Positions 1 through 8,277 of a DNA stretch of 31,740 nucleotides are shown here, piece after piece. Under the pieces are notes generated by a model. It was given only the letters and a program-made list of their open reading frames with translations, was not told the origin of the DNA and made no database searches. This stretch comes from Phytohabitans sp036906915. Its GTDB lineage: Bacteria > Actinomycetota > Actinomycetes > Mycobacteriales > Micromonosporaceae. The translations under genes were made by a program, and so were the position numbers. The DNA lies in assembly GCF_036906915.1 (NCBI RefSeq), contig NZ_JBAKHX010000088.1, positions 1-31,740 of the forward strand, given 5' to 3'. The stretch's first letter is position 1, and each line of letters begins with the position of its first letter.

Positions 1-852
1 GGCCGCGGCCGGCCAGCGGGCCGCGCGCAGCGGGAGGCGGATCGGCGGCCGCCCGGCGCCGCCGACCCGGGCGTACCGGGCGCCGCGCGCCCGGGTCATC
101 AGCTCGCCGCCGATCAGCAGGACAGTGAGCACGACGAGCACGGTGGACAGCACGAGCGCGCCGGTGCGGTCGAAGCCCACGTTGAACGCGGTGAAGATGG
201 CCCGGGTGAACGTGTCGACGCGGACGATGGAGACCGCGCCGAAGTCGGACAGCACGTAGAGGGCGACCAGCAGCGCCCCGGCCGCGATGGCGGGCCGCGC
301 CTGGCGCAGTGTGACGGTGGCGAAGGTGCGCCAGGCACCGCGTCCCAGCGAGCGCGACACCTCCTCCTGGGCCGGGTCGCCGCCGGCCAGGGCGGCCGCG
401 ACGGGCAGGAAGACGTACGGGTAGGAGCAGAGCGTCAGCACGAGCGCCGCGGGCCAGAAGCCCTCGAAACGGTCCACAGTGGAGATCCAGGCGAAGGCGG
501 CCACATAGGTCGGTACGGCCAGCGGCAGCGCCGCCAGGACGCCGAAGAACCGCCGGGCGGGCAGGTCGGTGCGGGTCACCAGGAACGCGGCGCCCACGCC
601 GATCGCGGTACAGGCCGCTGTCACGACCGCCGCGAGCGCGAGGCTGCGACCCGCGAGCACGGCGACGCGGCGGGTGAACAGCTCGTCGACGATCCGCGAC
701 CAGCCCGCCTCGCTGGTGCGCACCGCGAGGTAGACGACCGGGACGAGCGCGACCGCGACCGCGGCGGCCGACGCCACCGCGAGCGCCGGCCGGGGCGCGA
801 CCCGCCGCGCCGCCCAGCGGGCGGGCGCGGCGACGGGCTGTGTCGTGCTCAG
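1..852 (-). CDS. Ferric-iron ABC transporter permease (3' end outside window)
   Basis: Inner-membrane permease of a binding-protein-dependent importer, most likely for ferric iron because it follows an iron-binding lipoprotein. The visible 280 or so residues contain several hydrophobic segments, beginning with an Ala/Val-rich first membrane helix after a basic tail (PARWAARRVAPRP). A cytoplasmic coupling loop of EAA type can be seen: EEVSRSLGRGAWRTFATVTL. FbpB-type permeases of this class are usually about 500-550 residues, so roughly half is missing off the left edge. The start is unsure. In this frame there is no ATG/GTG/TTG next to the upstream gene, only CTG at 852, which overlaps that gene's stop by 4 bp. 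The next standard start is GTG at 777, which would remove the basic tail. Probably co-transcribed with, and translationally coupled to, the binding-protein gene. Family call is firm; iron as substrate is inference from context. Confidence 0.8.
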   Translation of the reverse strand, partial: MSTTQPVAAPARWAARRVAPRPALAVASAAAVAVALVPVVYLAVRTSEAGWSRIVDELFTRRVAVLAGRSLALAAVVTAACTAIGVGAAFLVTRTDLPARRFFGVLAALPLAVPTYVAAFAWISTVDRFEGFWPAALVLTLCSYPYVFLPVAAALAGGDPAQEEVSRSLGRGAWRTFATVTLRQARPAIAAGALLVALYVLSDFGAVSIVRVDTFTRAIFTAFNVGFDRTGALVLSTVLVVLTVLLIGGELMTRARGARYARVGGAGRPPIRLPLRAARWPAAA

Positions 853-1883
853 GCCAACCCCGCTTCCTTGATCATCGTGACGGTCGCGTCGAGGGTGTCG
901 AGGTCGTTGAGGTCGATCTTCGGGGCGGCGAGGCTGTCGAGCGCTGGCAGGCCGGGTGCGGTCGGGACGCCGGCGACGAGCGGGTACTCGAAGGTCTCGC
1001 CGGCGAAGTAGGTCTGGCCGTCGGTGCTGAGCAGGTAGTCGACGAGCGCCTTGGCGTCCGGGTCGGTGGCGGCCTTCTTGAGCACGCCGACGCCGGCCAC
1101 GTTGACCAGGGCGCCCGTGTCGCCGTTGGGGAAGAAGTGCAGCTTGGCCTTCATCTGGTCGGCGGAGATGCCCTTCTCCTTGGCCTGCTCGAAGACGTAG
1201 TAGTGGTTGACCAGCCCGGTGGCGAGCTTGCCGTCGTTGATCTCCTGGACGATCTGGATGTTGCTTTCCCGGATCAGGGCGCCGTTGGCCTTCAGCCCGG
1301 TCAGGAACTCCTTGGCCTTGGCGTCGCCGTGCTGGACCCGCAGAGCGGTGACGAACGCCTGGAACGAGCCATTGGTGGGCGCGACGCCGACCTTCCCGCG
1401 CCACTGCGGGCCGGTCAGGTCGAACACGGACGTGGGCAGGTCGGCCTGCGGCACCATGTCCACGTTGTACGCGAACACTCGGCTGCGCCCGGTCACGCCG
1501 ACCCACTCGCCGCTGCGGGCCTGGTAGGCGGCGGGCACCTTGGCCAGCACGTCGGAGGGGAGGGGGGCGAAAAGGCCGCGCTTGGCGACCGCGCCGAGCG
1601 CGCCCGCGTCCTGGGCGAAGAAGATGTCGGCGGGGCTCTTGTCGCCTTCCTCCTCGATCTGGGCCGCCATCTGGGCGGTGCTGCCGTACCGGACCTTGAC
1701 CGTCATGCCGGACTGCTGCTCGAACTTTTCGAGCACCGGCGCCACGAGCGACTCGCCCCGGCCGCTGTAGACCGTGATGGTCTTGTCGCCCGGGTCGCCA
1801 CTGTCGAACTCGTCGCCGCCACACGCGGCGGCCCCGGCGACCAAGGCCAGGGCCAAGTAGATCCGTACGCTGCGAAAACTCAC
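849..1883 (-). CDS. Ferric-iron ABC transporter substrate-binding lipoprotein (FutA/AfuA type)
   Basis: Extracellular lipid-anchored protein that captures ferric iron and passes it to the permease encoded next. A short signal peptide (RIYLALALVAGAAAC) ends in a lipobox Cys followed by a Gly/Asp linker. The mature part opens with ITVYSGRGESL, and NHYYVFE near the C-terminal third carries the Tyr pair that binds iron in this family. It is 344 residues, the normal size. I chose GTG at 1883 over the upstream ATG at 1919. A -10-like TATGCC (1890-1895) and an 18-bp-spaced TTGCCA (1914-1919) place transcription right at 1883, so the message would be leaderless. The longer reading would also translate through the iron box. 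Divergent from the adenylation fusion at 1994. Regulation by an IdeR/DtxR repressor is predicted from boxes at 1884-1919. Confidence 0.9.
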   Translation of the reverse strand: MSFRSVRIYLALALVAGAAACGGDEFDSGDPGDKTITVYSGRGESLVAPVLEKFEQQSGMTVKVRYGSTAQMAAQIEEEGDKSPADIFFAQDAGALGAVAKRGLFAPLPSDVLAKVPAAYQARSGEWVGVTGRSRVFAYNVDMVPQADLPTSVFDLTGPQWRGKVGVAPTNGSFQAFVTALRVQHGDAKAKEFLTGLKANGALIRESNIQIVQEINDGKLATGLVNHYYVFEQAKEKGISADQMKAKLHFFPNGDTGALVNVAGVGVLKKAATDPDAKALVDYLLSTDGQTYFAGETFEYPLVAGVPTAPGLPALDSLAAPKIDLNDLDTLDATVTMIKEAGLA

Positions 1884-1919
1884 AGGTAAGGCATACCTGA
1901 CTAAGGATAGCCTTGGCAA
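1884..1919 (-). promoter_or_regulatory. IdeR/DtxR iron box over the ferric transporter promoter
   Basis: Positions 1884-1898 read AGGTAAGGCATACCT and match 14 of 15 core positions of the IdeR/DtxR consensus AGGTWAGSCTWACCT. A weaker second site, AAGGATAGCCTT, is at 1903-1914. On the minus strand TTGCCA (1914-1919) and TATGCC (1890-1895) form a plausible -35/-10 pair with an 18-bp spacer. The strong box covers the -10 and abuts the GTG at 1883, so an iron-loaded repressor would block the promoter. Confidence 0.75.
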
Positions 1920-1965
1920 TCATTCTCCCAGCTTGCGATGAGGATACGCCCAGCTAGCTCCGATC

Positions 1966-1984
1966 TAAGGCTAGCCTTCCTTAA
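1966..1984 (+). promoter_or_regulatory. IdeR/DtxR iron box upstream of the adenylation fusion gene
   Basis: The 19 bases centred on the perfect palindrome AAGGCTAGCCTT (1967-1978) match about 15 of 19 positions of the IdeR consensus. A -10-like TAAGCT at 1982-1987 overlaps its right end, and GTG at 1994 follows 6 bases later, suggesting a leaderless, iron-repressed message. Confidence 0.7.
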
Positions 1985-1993
1985 GCTCAGTTC

Positions 1994-4558
1994 GTGGCAC
2001 AACCGCGCGTCGTAACCGCCTCATTTGCGGCAAATCTAGCCGCCTTCGGGGGCCGCCCCGCCCTCATCACCGCCGAGGGCACGGTGTCCTACGCCGACCT
2101 GGCGGCCCGGGTGGCAGCGACCGCCCGCCGCCTCGGCCAAGAACGGCGGCTCGTGATGCTCACCGGGGCCAACACCGTCGACGCCGTCGTCGCCTACCTG
2201 GCGGCGCTGGCCGGCGGCCACCCCCTGCTGCTCGTCACCCCCGGCGCCGCGGACGACCTGGCCGCCGCGTACGACCCGGACGTGGTGCTGCACCCGACCG
2301 CCGGCGGGCTGGTCTTCGAGGAGCGGCGGGTCGTCTCGGCCCACGCCACGCACGCCGACCTGGCCCTGCTACTGAGCACCTCCGGCTCGACCGGCTCGCC
2401 CAAGCTGGTGCGGCTGTCCCTCGACAGCCTCCAGGCCAACGCCGAGGCCATCGCGGAGTACCTCGACATCCGCCCCACCGACCGGGCCGCCACCACACTG
2501 CCGATGCACTACTGCTACGGCCTGTCGGTCATCAACAGCCACCTGCTGCGCGGTGCCGGCCTCATCCTGACCGACCTGTCCGTCACCGACTCGTGCTTCT
2601 GGGAGCTGTTCCGCGCCCAGCGAGGCACCGCGTTCGCCGGTGTGCCGTACACGTTCGATCTGCTCGACCGGGTCGGTTTCGAACAGATGCGGCTGCCGGA
2701 TCTGCGGTACGTGACGCAGGCGGGCGGGCGGCTCGCGCCAGACCGGGTCCGGCGCTACGCGGCGCTCGGCCAGCGCGCCGGCTGGGACCTGTTCGTCATG
2801 TACGGCCAGACCGAGGCGACCGCGCGGATGGCGTACCTGCCGCCGGGACTGGCCGCCTCCCGTCCCTCGGCGATCGGGGTACCGATTCCGGGCGGCTCGT
2901 TCCGCCTCGACCCGCTGCCGGAGGGGGACCCCGACACGGGCGAGCTCGTGTACAGCGGGCCCAACGTCATGCTCGGGTACGCCTCCGGCCCGGCGGACCT
3001 GAGTCTCGGCTCCACCGTCGGCGAGCTGCACACCGGCGACATCGCGCGGCGGGCAACCGACGGGCTGTACGAGATCGTGGGGCGTCTCAGCCAGTTCGCC
3101 AAGATCCGCGGGCTGCGCATCGACCCGCACCGGGTCGAGGAGCTGCTCGACCGGCACGCCGTCACCGCGTACTGCGTCGGCGGCGACGACGAGCTGCTGG
3201 TGGCCGCCCGCGAGCCCGCCGACCCGGCGCGGGTGCGGCGCCTGGTGGTCGCCGGCACCGGGCTGCCGCCCAGCGCGGTCAGGGTGGCCGCGGTCGCCGA
3301 GCTGCCCCGCCTGCCGTCGGGCAAACCCGACCACGCCGCCGTCCGCGCGCTGGCCGTCCCATCGGCATCGTCACCCGCCAGCGACTTGTGCGCGCTGTAC
3401 GCGGAGATCCTCGACTCCGACGAGGTCACGCCCGACCACAGCTTCGTGAGCCTCGGCGGCGACTCGCTGTCCTATGTGGAGATGTCGCTGCGGCTGGAGC
3501 AGGCGTTGGGGCACCTGCCCGCAGACTGGCACACGACGCCGATCCGGTCGCTGCGCGCTCCGGCCAAGCCGCGCCGCCGTCACGCGCTGGACACCACGGT
3601 CGCGCTGCGGGCGATCGCGATCGTGCTCGTCGTCGGCACGCACGCCACGCTGTTCAACGTGTCCGGCGGGGCGCACCTGCTGCTCGGCGTGGCCGGTTTC
3701 AACTTCGCCCGCTTCCACCTCACCGCGGCGGGGCGCGGCGAGCGGTTACGCCATATCGGCACCAGTATCCGGCGCATCGCGGTGCCGAGCGTCGCGTGGA
3801 TCGCCGCCGTCATGCTCGTCACCGGCCAGTACGGGCTGCCCAGCCTGTTTCTGCTCGGCGGCGTGTTCGGGCCGAGCCCGGGCTGGTCCGGGTGGCACTT
3901 CTGGTTCGTCGAGGCGCTGGTCTACATCCTCGCCGTCGCGGCGGCGCTGCTCGCCGTGCCGGCGCTGGACCGGCTGGAACGCCGCTATCCGTATGGCTTT
4001 CCGATCGGCGTCCTCCTGGCAGGACTGGTCACCCGCTACGACCTGCTGGGCCTGCGGGAGCAGTACCACCTGCCGTCGGCCGTGCGGGTCTTCTGGCTCT
4101 TCGCGATCGGCTGGGCCGCCGCCAAGGCGGCGACGGGGTGGCAGCGCGCGCTGGTCACCCTCGCGGCGGTGGTGACGGTGCCCGGGTACTTCGACGACCT
4201 GTCACGGGAGGCGGTGGTGCTCGTGGGTCTGGTCCTGCTGATCTGGGTGCCGAGCCTGCCGAGCGTCGGCGCCGTGAACCGGGTCGCGGGGGTGCTGGCC
4301 GCCGGGTCGCTGTACATCTACCTGACGCACTGGCAGGTGTACCCCCGCCTGGACCACCACAACACCCTCCTCGCGGTCGCGGCATCCCTGGCCGCGGGCC
4401 TCGCGTACGCCGCGCTCATGTCCCGCGCGGCATCGCCCCTGCGCGCCGCCCTCCGCCGCGCCGCCACCGCCCGCCACTTCCGTCGATCAAGGGCAAATGC
4501 ACGCGGTTCGATCTCAAAACCACGTGTATTTGCCCTTGATCGACGAGAGGGGCCTTGA
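1994..4558 (+). CDS. Adenylation domain - carrier - membrane acyltransferase fusion, iron-regulated
   Basis: A single 854-residue chain with three parts. Residues about 1-455 are an ANL-superfamily adenylation domain: P-loop STSGSTGSPK, then YGQTEAT, TGDIARR, and the C-terminal catalytic lysine motif LPSGKPDH. Residues about 460-525 are a carrier domain with LGGDSLSYVE; Ser491 is the expected phosphopantetheine site. Residues about 530-820 are a multi-helix membrane part opening with LDTTVALRAIAIVLVVGTHA, the usual first helix of acyltransferase-3 proteins with its conserved His. The likely role is to activate an acid, load it on the carrier and transfer it to an acceptor at or across the membrane. 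The substrate is unknown. The final 25 or so residues are encoded by a palindromic repeat (4481 onward) and are probably not conserved. The iron box upstream and the divergent iron transporter link it to iron limitation. The specific product is not predictable from what I see. Confidence 0.85.
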   Translation: MAQPRVVTASFAANLAAFGGRPALITAEGTVSYADLAARVAATARRLGQERRLVMLTGANTVDAVVAYLAALAGGHPLLLVTPGAADDLAAAYDPDVVLHPTAGGLVFEERRVVSAHATHADLALLLSTSGSTGSPKLVRLSLDSLQANAEAIAEYLDIRPTDRAATTLPMHYCYGLSVINSHLLRGAGLILTDLSVTDSCFWELFRAQRGTAFAGVPYTFDLLDRVGFEQMRLPDLRYVTQAGGRLAPDRVRRYAALGQRAGWDLFVMYGQTEATARMAYLPPGLAASRPSAIGVPIPGGSFRLDPLPEGDPDTGELVYSGPNVMLGYASGPADLSLGSTVGELHTGDIARRATDGLYEIVGRLSQFAKIRGLRIDPHRVEELLDRHAVTAYCVGGDDELLVAAREPADPARVRRLVVAGTGLPPSAVRVAAVAELPRLPSGKPDHAAVRALAVPSASSPASDLCALYAEILDSDEVTPDHSFVSLGGDSLSYVEMSLRLEQALGHLPADWHTTPIRSLRAPAKPRRRHALDTTVALRAIAIVLVVGTHATLFNVSGGAHLLLGVAGFNFARFHLTAAGRGERLRHIGTSIRRIAVPSVAWIAAVMLVTGQYGLPSLFLLGGVFGPSPGWSGWHFWFVEALVYILAVAAALLAVPALDRLERRYPYGFPIGVLLAGLVTRYDLLGLREQYHLPSAVRVFWLFAIGWAAAKAATGWQRALVTLAAVVTVPGYFDDLSREAVVLVGLVLLIWVPSLPSVGAVNRVAGVLAAGSLYIYLTHWQVYPRLDHHNTLLAVAASLAAGLAYAALMSRAASPLRAALRRAATARHFRRSRANARGSISKPRVFALDRREGP

Positions 4559-4564
4559 TCGCGG
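4481..4564 (+). repeat. Oriented palindromic repeat, copy 1
   Basis: Two 26-bp arms (4481-4506 and 4520-4545) surround a 13-base loop TTCGATCTCAAAA. Each arm contains TCGATCAAGGGC or its complement. Only two arm positions fail to pair by Watson-Crick rules (one G.T, one C.A). A degenerate third half-arm, GGCCTTGATCG, follows at 4551-4561. The left arm, loop and right arm are translated as the C-terminus of the preceding gene. Confidence 0.9.
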
Positions 4565-4595
4565 GCCACGCCCGACCCCGCGACAGGTTGACCCA

Positions 4596-4637
4596 TTGAC
4601 TTCCGTGATGCCCGCAACGAGGATGGGAGCGCTTCCA
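4596..4637 (+). promoter_or_regulatory. Promoter with CebR-like operator for the GH9 cellulase
   Basis: TGGGAGCGCTTCCA at 4624-4637 matches 13 of 14 bases of the CebR operator TGGGAGCGCTCCCA, which controls cellulose/cello-oligosaccharide genes in actinobacteria. TTGACT (4596-4601) with GAGGAT (4619-4624) at 17-bp spacing could be the promoter, placing the operator at -10/+1 for repression. Relief by cello-oligosaccharides is inferred from the known system. Confidence 0.75.
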
Positions 4638-4669
4638 CTCTTACTCTTCGATGTCACGGAGGGCGGCCG

Positions 4670-7600
4670 GTGAACCGGACGAAGATCAGCATCGCGGCGG
4701 TCACCGTGCTCGCGCTCGCGGGCGTCGGTCTCGGCGCAGTCAACGCGTACGCCGAAGAGGTCGAGTACATAGACAACGGCACCTTCGACAGCTCGACGGC
4801 ACCGTGGTGGGCCACGGAGAACGCGCCGGTCTCCGTCGTCGATGGCAAGCTGTGTTCCCAGGTGCCCGCCGGCACCACCAACCCGTGGGACGCCAGCCTC
4901 GGCCACGGCGACATCCCGCTGGTCGACGGCGCGCCGTACACCCTGTCCTTCACCGCCTCGGCCAGCACCACCGCCACGGTCAAGGCGAACGTGCAACTCA
5001 ACGAGGCGCCCTACACGACGGTGCTCTCCCGCGACGTCGCGCTCACCGCGACACCGCAGACGTTCACCTACGACTTCACCGGCAGCCTCGACTCCACCAA
5101 CGGGGTGTTCACGTTCCAGCTCGGCGGCGCCGCCGAGGCGTTCACGTTCTGCCTCGACGATGTCTCCTTGACCAGCGACGACGCCGGGCAGCCCGGCGAC
5201 CCCGAGCAGGTCGAGAACGGCGGCTTCGACGAGGGCACGAGCGGCTGGTTCACGTACGGCACCACGACCGCCGGGGTGGAGAACGGGCAGCTGTGCGCGG
5301 ACGTGCCGGGCGGCCTCGCGAACCCGTGGGACGCCGGCATCGGCCAGAACGGCGTGCCGCTGGTGCAGGGTGCGGAGTACACGTTCTCGTTCCGGGCCAG
5401 CGCCGACCCCGCGGCCACCGTGCGGGCGGCGGTGCAACTTGGCGAGGAGCCGTGGACGGCGGCGCTGTCCGAGACGGTCGCCATCACCGCGACCAGCACC
5501 GTGTACACGTACACCTTCACCTCGCCCGTCAGCAGCGAGAACGGCCAGGTCGTACTCCAGGTCGGCGGCAACGCCGAGGCGTACCGGCTGTGCCTGGACG
5601 ACGTGTCCCTGCGCGGCGGTGAGGAGGAGCCACCGTACGTGCCGGACACCGGGCCGCGCGTGCGTGTGAACCAGGTCGGCTACCTGCCCCAGGGCCCCAA
5701 GAACGCGACCGTGGTGACCGCCGCGACCGAGGCGCTGCCCTGGCAGCTCAAGAACGCGGCCGGCGCGGTCGTCGCCGAGGGCCAGACCACGCCGCGCGGC
5801 GTCGACGCGGCGTCCGGCCAGAATGTACACACAGTGGACTTCACCGCGTTCGCGACCGCCGGCGCCGGATACACGCTCACCGCCGACGGCGAGACCAGCC
5901 ACCCGTTCGACATCTCCGGTGACCTGTACAGCCAACTGCGCTCCGACGCGCTGCAGGTGTTCTACATCCAGCGCAGCGGCATCGCCATCGACGGCAACCT
6001 GGTGGGGGAGCAGTACGCCCGTCCCGCCGGCCACCTCGGTGTGGCGCCGAACAAGGGTGACACCGACGTGCCGTGCCAGGCCGGTGTGTGCGACCACAGG
6101 CTCGACGTGCGGGGCGGCTGGTACGACGCGGGCGACCACGGCAAGTACGTGGTCAACGGCGGCATCGCCACCTACCAGCTGCTCAACGCCTTCGAGCGCA
6201 GCAAGACCGCGGTCACCGCGAAGCACGGCGCGGACCTCGCCGACAGCACCCTGCGGGTGCCTGAGCGCGGTAACGGCGTACCGGACATCCTCGACGAGGC
6301 GCGCTGGGAACTGGAGTTCCTGCTGCGCATGCAGATCCCGGCCGGCAAGCCGCTCGCCGGCATGGCGCACCACAAGATCCACGACCAGAACTGGACCGGG
6401 CTGCCCCTGCAACCCGAAGACGACCCCCAGCAGCGCGAGCTGCACGCGCCGACCACCCCGGCCACGCTCAACCTGGCCGCCGTGGCCGCACAGGGGGCGC
6501 GCCTGTTCGCCCCGTACGACGCCGCCTTCGCGGCCCGCAGCCTCGCCGCCGCCAAGACGGCGTACGCCGCGGCCAAGGCGAACCCGGCGCGGTACCAGGA
6601 CCCGAACGACAACAACGGCGGCGGCACGTACGGCGACAACGACGCCACCGACGAGTTCTACTGGGCGGCCGCCGAGCTCTACCTGACCACCGGCGACGAG
6701 GCGTACTGGCAAGAGGTGACCGCCTCACCGCACCACACCGCCGACGTGTTCGCCTCGTCCGGCTTCGGCTGGGGCAGCACCGCCGCCCTCGCCCGGCTCG
6801 ACCTGGCGACCGTGCCCAGCGGCATCACCTCCGCCGAGCGGCAGCGGCTGCGCGCCTCGGTGACGGCGGCCGCCGACCGGTACCTGGCGACGATCCGTGC
6901 CGAGGCGTACGGGCTGCCGATGAAGGGCGACGCCGGGAACTACTTCTGGGGCGCCAACAGCAACCTCATCAACAACGCGGTCGTGCTGGCCACGGCGTTC
7001 GACCTGACCGGCGACGTGACGTACCGGGACGCCGCCGTGCAGAGCATGGACTACATCTTCGGCCGCAACGCCCTCAACCAGTCCTATGTGACCGGTTGGG
7101 GCGAGAAGAGCAGCCAGAACCAGCACAGCCGGATCTTCGGCCACCAGCTCGACGAGAGCCTGCCGAACCCGCCGGCCGGCACGATCGCGGGTGGCGCCAA
7201 CGCCTCCCTCGACGACCCGTACGCCAAGCAGCTGCTGTCCGGCTGCAAGCCGATGTTCTGCTACGTCGACCACATCGACTCGTACGCGACCAACGAGCTG
7301 GCCATCAACTGGAACTCGGCGCTGGCGTGGATCGCGTCCTTCCTCGCCGACCAGGGCGGCGGACAGGCGCCGGCGCCAGGGCGGTGCACCGTGAAGTACA
7401 CCAACTACGGCACCTGGGCCGAAGGCGGCGGCTTCACCGCCCAGGTCAACATCACCAACACCGGCAGCACGCCGATCAACGGCTGGACGGTCCGGTTCGC
7501 GTTCACCGGCGACCAGAAGCTGCGCGAGGCGTGGATGGCCAGGGCCACCCAGTCAGGCGCGACGCTGACCGCCCGCAACGAGAGCTACAACGGCCGGATC

Positions 7601-7705
7601 GACCCGGGCGGGCAGGCGATGTTCGGCTTCAACGCCACCACCGCCGGCGGCGCCAACCCCGCACCCGGCCTGGTCACCGTGAACGGCGCCGCCTGCACTG
7701 GCTAA
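4670..7705 (+). CDS. Secreted GH9 endoglucanase/cellulase with two CBM4/9-like modules and CBM2
   Basis: Secreted modular enzyme cutting beta-1,4-glucan. GTG at 4670 follows a GGAGGG ribosome site (about 4657-4662). Residues 1-28 are a signal peptide ending AYA. Two similar beta-sandwich modules (about 30-165 and 175-315), each starting with an N-G-x-F-D motif and ending FCLDDVSL or LCLDDVSL, resemble CBM4/9. Next come an Ig-like CelD_N domain (about 325-415, RVNQVGYLP) and the GH9 catalytic domain (about 420-890). WYDAGDHGKY supplies the base aspartates D486 and D489, and Glu876 in YATNELAINWN fits the proton donor. A C-terminal CBM2 (about 905-1011) has the usual Cys near each end and conserved Trp. 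At 1,011 residues it is complete. A CebR-like operator upstream suggests induction by cellulose breakdown products. It ends convergently with the DUF488 gene, the stop codons overlapping. Confidence 0.95.
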   Translation: MNRTKISIAAVTVLALAGVGLGAVNAYAEEVEYIDNGTFDSSTAPWWATENAPVSVVDGKLCSQVPAGTTNPWDASLGHGDIPLVDGAPYTLSFTASASTTATVKANVQLNEAPYTTVLSRDVALTATPQTFTYDFTGSLDSTNGVFTFQLGGAAEAFTFCLDDVSLTSDDAGQPGDPEQVENGGFDEGTSGWFTYGTTTAGVENGQLCADVPGGLANPWDAGIGQNGVPLVQGAEYTFSFRASADPAATVRAAVQLGEEPWTAALSETVAITATSTVYTYTFTSPVSSENGQVVLQVGGNAEAYRLCLDDVSLRGGEEEPPYVPDTGPRVRVNQVGYLPQGPKNATVVTAATEALPWQLKNAAGAVVAEGQTTPRGVDAASGQNVHTVDFTAFATAGAGYTLTADGETSHPFDISGDLYSQLRSDALQVFYIQRSGIAIDGNLVGEQYARPAGHLGVAPNKGDTDVPCQAGVCDHRLDVRGGWYDAGDHGKYVVNGGIATYQLLNAFERSKTAVTAKHGADLADSTLRVPERGNGVPDILDEARWELEFLLRMQIPAGKPLAGMAHHKIHDQNWTGLPLQPEDDPQQRELHAPTTPATLNLAAVAAQGARLFAPYDAAFAARSLAAAKTAYAAAKANPARYQDPNDNNGGGTYGDNDATDEFYWAAAELYLTTGDEAYWQEVTASPHHTADVFASSGFGWGSTAALARLDLATVPSGITSAERQRLRASVTAAADRYLATIRAEAYGLPMKGDAGNYFWGANSNLINNAVVLATAFDLTGDVTYRDAAVQSMDYIFGRNALNQSYVTGWGEKSSQNQHSRIFGHQLDESLPNPPAGTIAGGANASLDDPYAKQLLSGCKPMFCYVDHIDSYATNELAINWNSALAWIASFLADQGGGQAPAPGRCTVKYTNYGTWAEGGGFTAQVNITNTGSTPINGWTVRFAFTGDQKLREAWMARATQSGATLTARNESYNGRIDPGGQAMFGFNATTAGGANPAPGLVTVNGAACTG

Positions 7706-8277
7706 ATGAGGGTGTCCGGTACGTCGTAGACCGGCCACCCGTCGGAGCCGCGCCGCATCGTCTGGTGTGGGCGGTGCGGCTCCGACCGGCCGGGCGTGAC
7801 GAGGTGCGTGACGTCCGCGCCGCGCAGCGTCAACGCGTCGGCGACGAGCATCCGGTGGCAGTTGCGCCAGTACGTCTCCGCGCACATGATGGCCAGGCGT
7901 TGGGTGGCCGCCCGCGCCACCAGCTCGTCCACCGCCGAGCGGAAGTCCACTGTGTCCATGTGGTCCGCGTACCCGGCGAAGGCAGGGCTGTGCAGCGCGG
8001 TGTGCCGCGAGTCCCGGCGCCGCGACCGCCTCCCGCCCAGCGCCCCGCCCTGCCATTCGTACCCGATGCCCGCGGCGTCCACCGTGGCCGCGAGCGCCTC
8101 ACCTCCGAACTGCGGGTGCCGCCGCGACACCGGGTACCGGCGGATGTCGACCAGCACCCCGACGCGGGCGTCGCGGAGCACGGCGACCAGCTCCTCGGCA
8201 GGCCGGGCGCCGTGCCCCACGGTGAACACGGCGCATGACCCGCGCGGGCGGAGGTGAGCGCGAGCCCGCTCTGTCAC
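7702..8277 (-). CDS. DUF488 family protein
   Basis: The protein of about 190 residues contains the DUF488 pattern: FTVGHGARPAEEL near the start, LVDIRRYPVSRRHPQFGG, and a conserved Cys/Glu segment AIMCAETYWRNCHR in the C-terminal half, followed by a basic tail region. The biochemical role of the family is not established. I chose GTG at 8277 because it overlaps the stop of the upstream gene by 4 bp (GTGA), a classic sign of translational coupling. A second GTG at 8229, giving VFTVGHG, fits the usual family N-terminus and is a real alternative. A much longer in-frame reading up to 8892 is only a shadow of the upstream gene. The stop overlaps the cellulase stop at 7703-7705 on the other strand. 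Confidence 0.8.
   Translation of the reverse strand: MTERARAHLRPRGSCAVFTVGHGARPAEELVAVLRDARVGVLVDIRRYPVSRRHPQFGGEALAATVDAAGIGYEWQGGALGGRRSRRRDSRHTALHSPAFAGYADHMDTVDFRSAVDELVARAATQRLAIMCAETYWRNCHRMLVADALTLRGADVTHLVTPGRSEPHRPHQTMRRGSDGWPVYDVPDTLI

Noticed and set aside
840..1889. Plus-strand 349-codon frame over the ferric-binding gene
   Set aside because: Shadow frame; the minus-strand protein has a complete signal peptide and family motifs.
1884..1919. ATG 1919 as start of the ferric-binding protein
   Set aside because: It would place the iron box and promoter elements within the coding region and spoil the signal peptide's position.
1994..4558. A full siderophore NRPS assembly line
   Set aside because: Only one adenylation and one carrier domain are present, with no condensation or thioesterase domain and no partner biosynthesis genes nearby.
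4514..6712. A 732-codon open frame on the minus strand opposite the cellulase
   Set aside because: It is an antisense shadow of a GC-rich gene: Arg/Val/Gly-rich composition, no domain pattern, no ribosome site, and the plus-strand GH9 gene explains the region fully.
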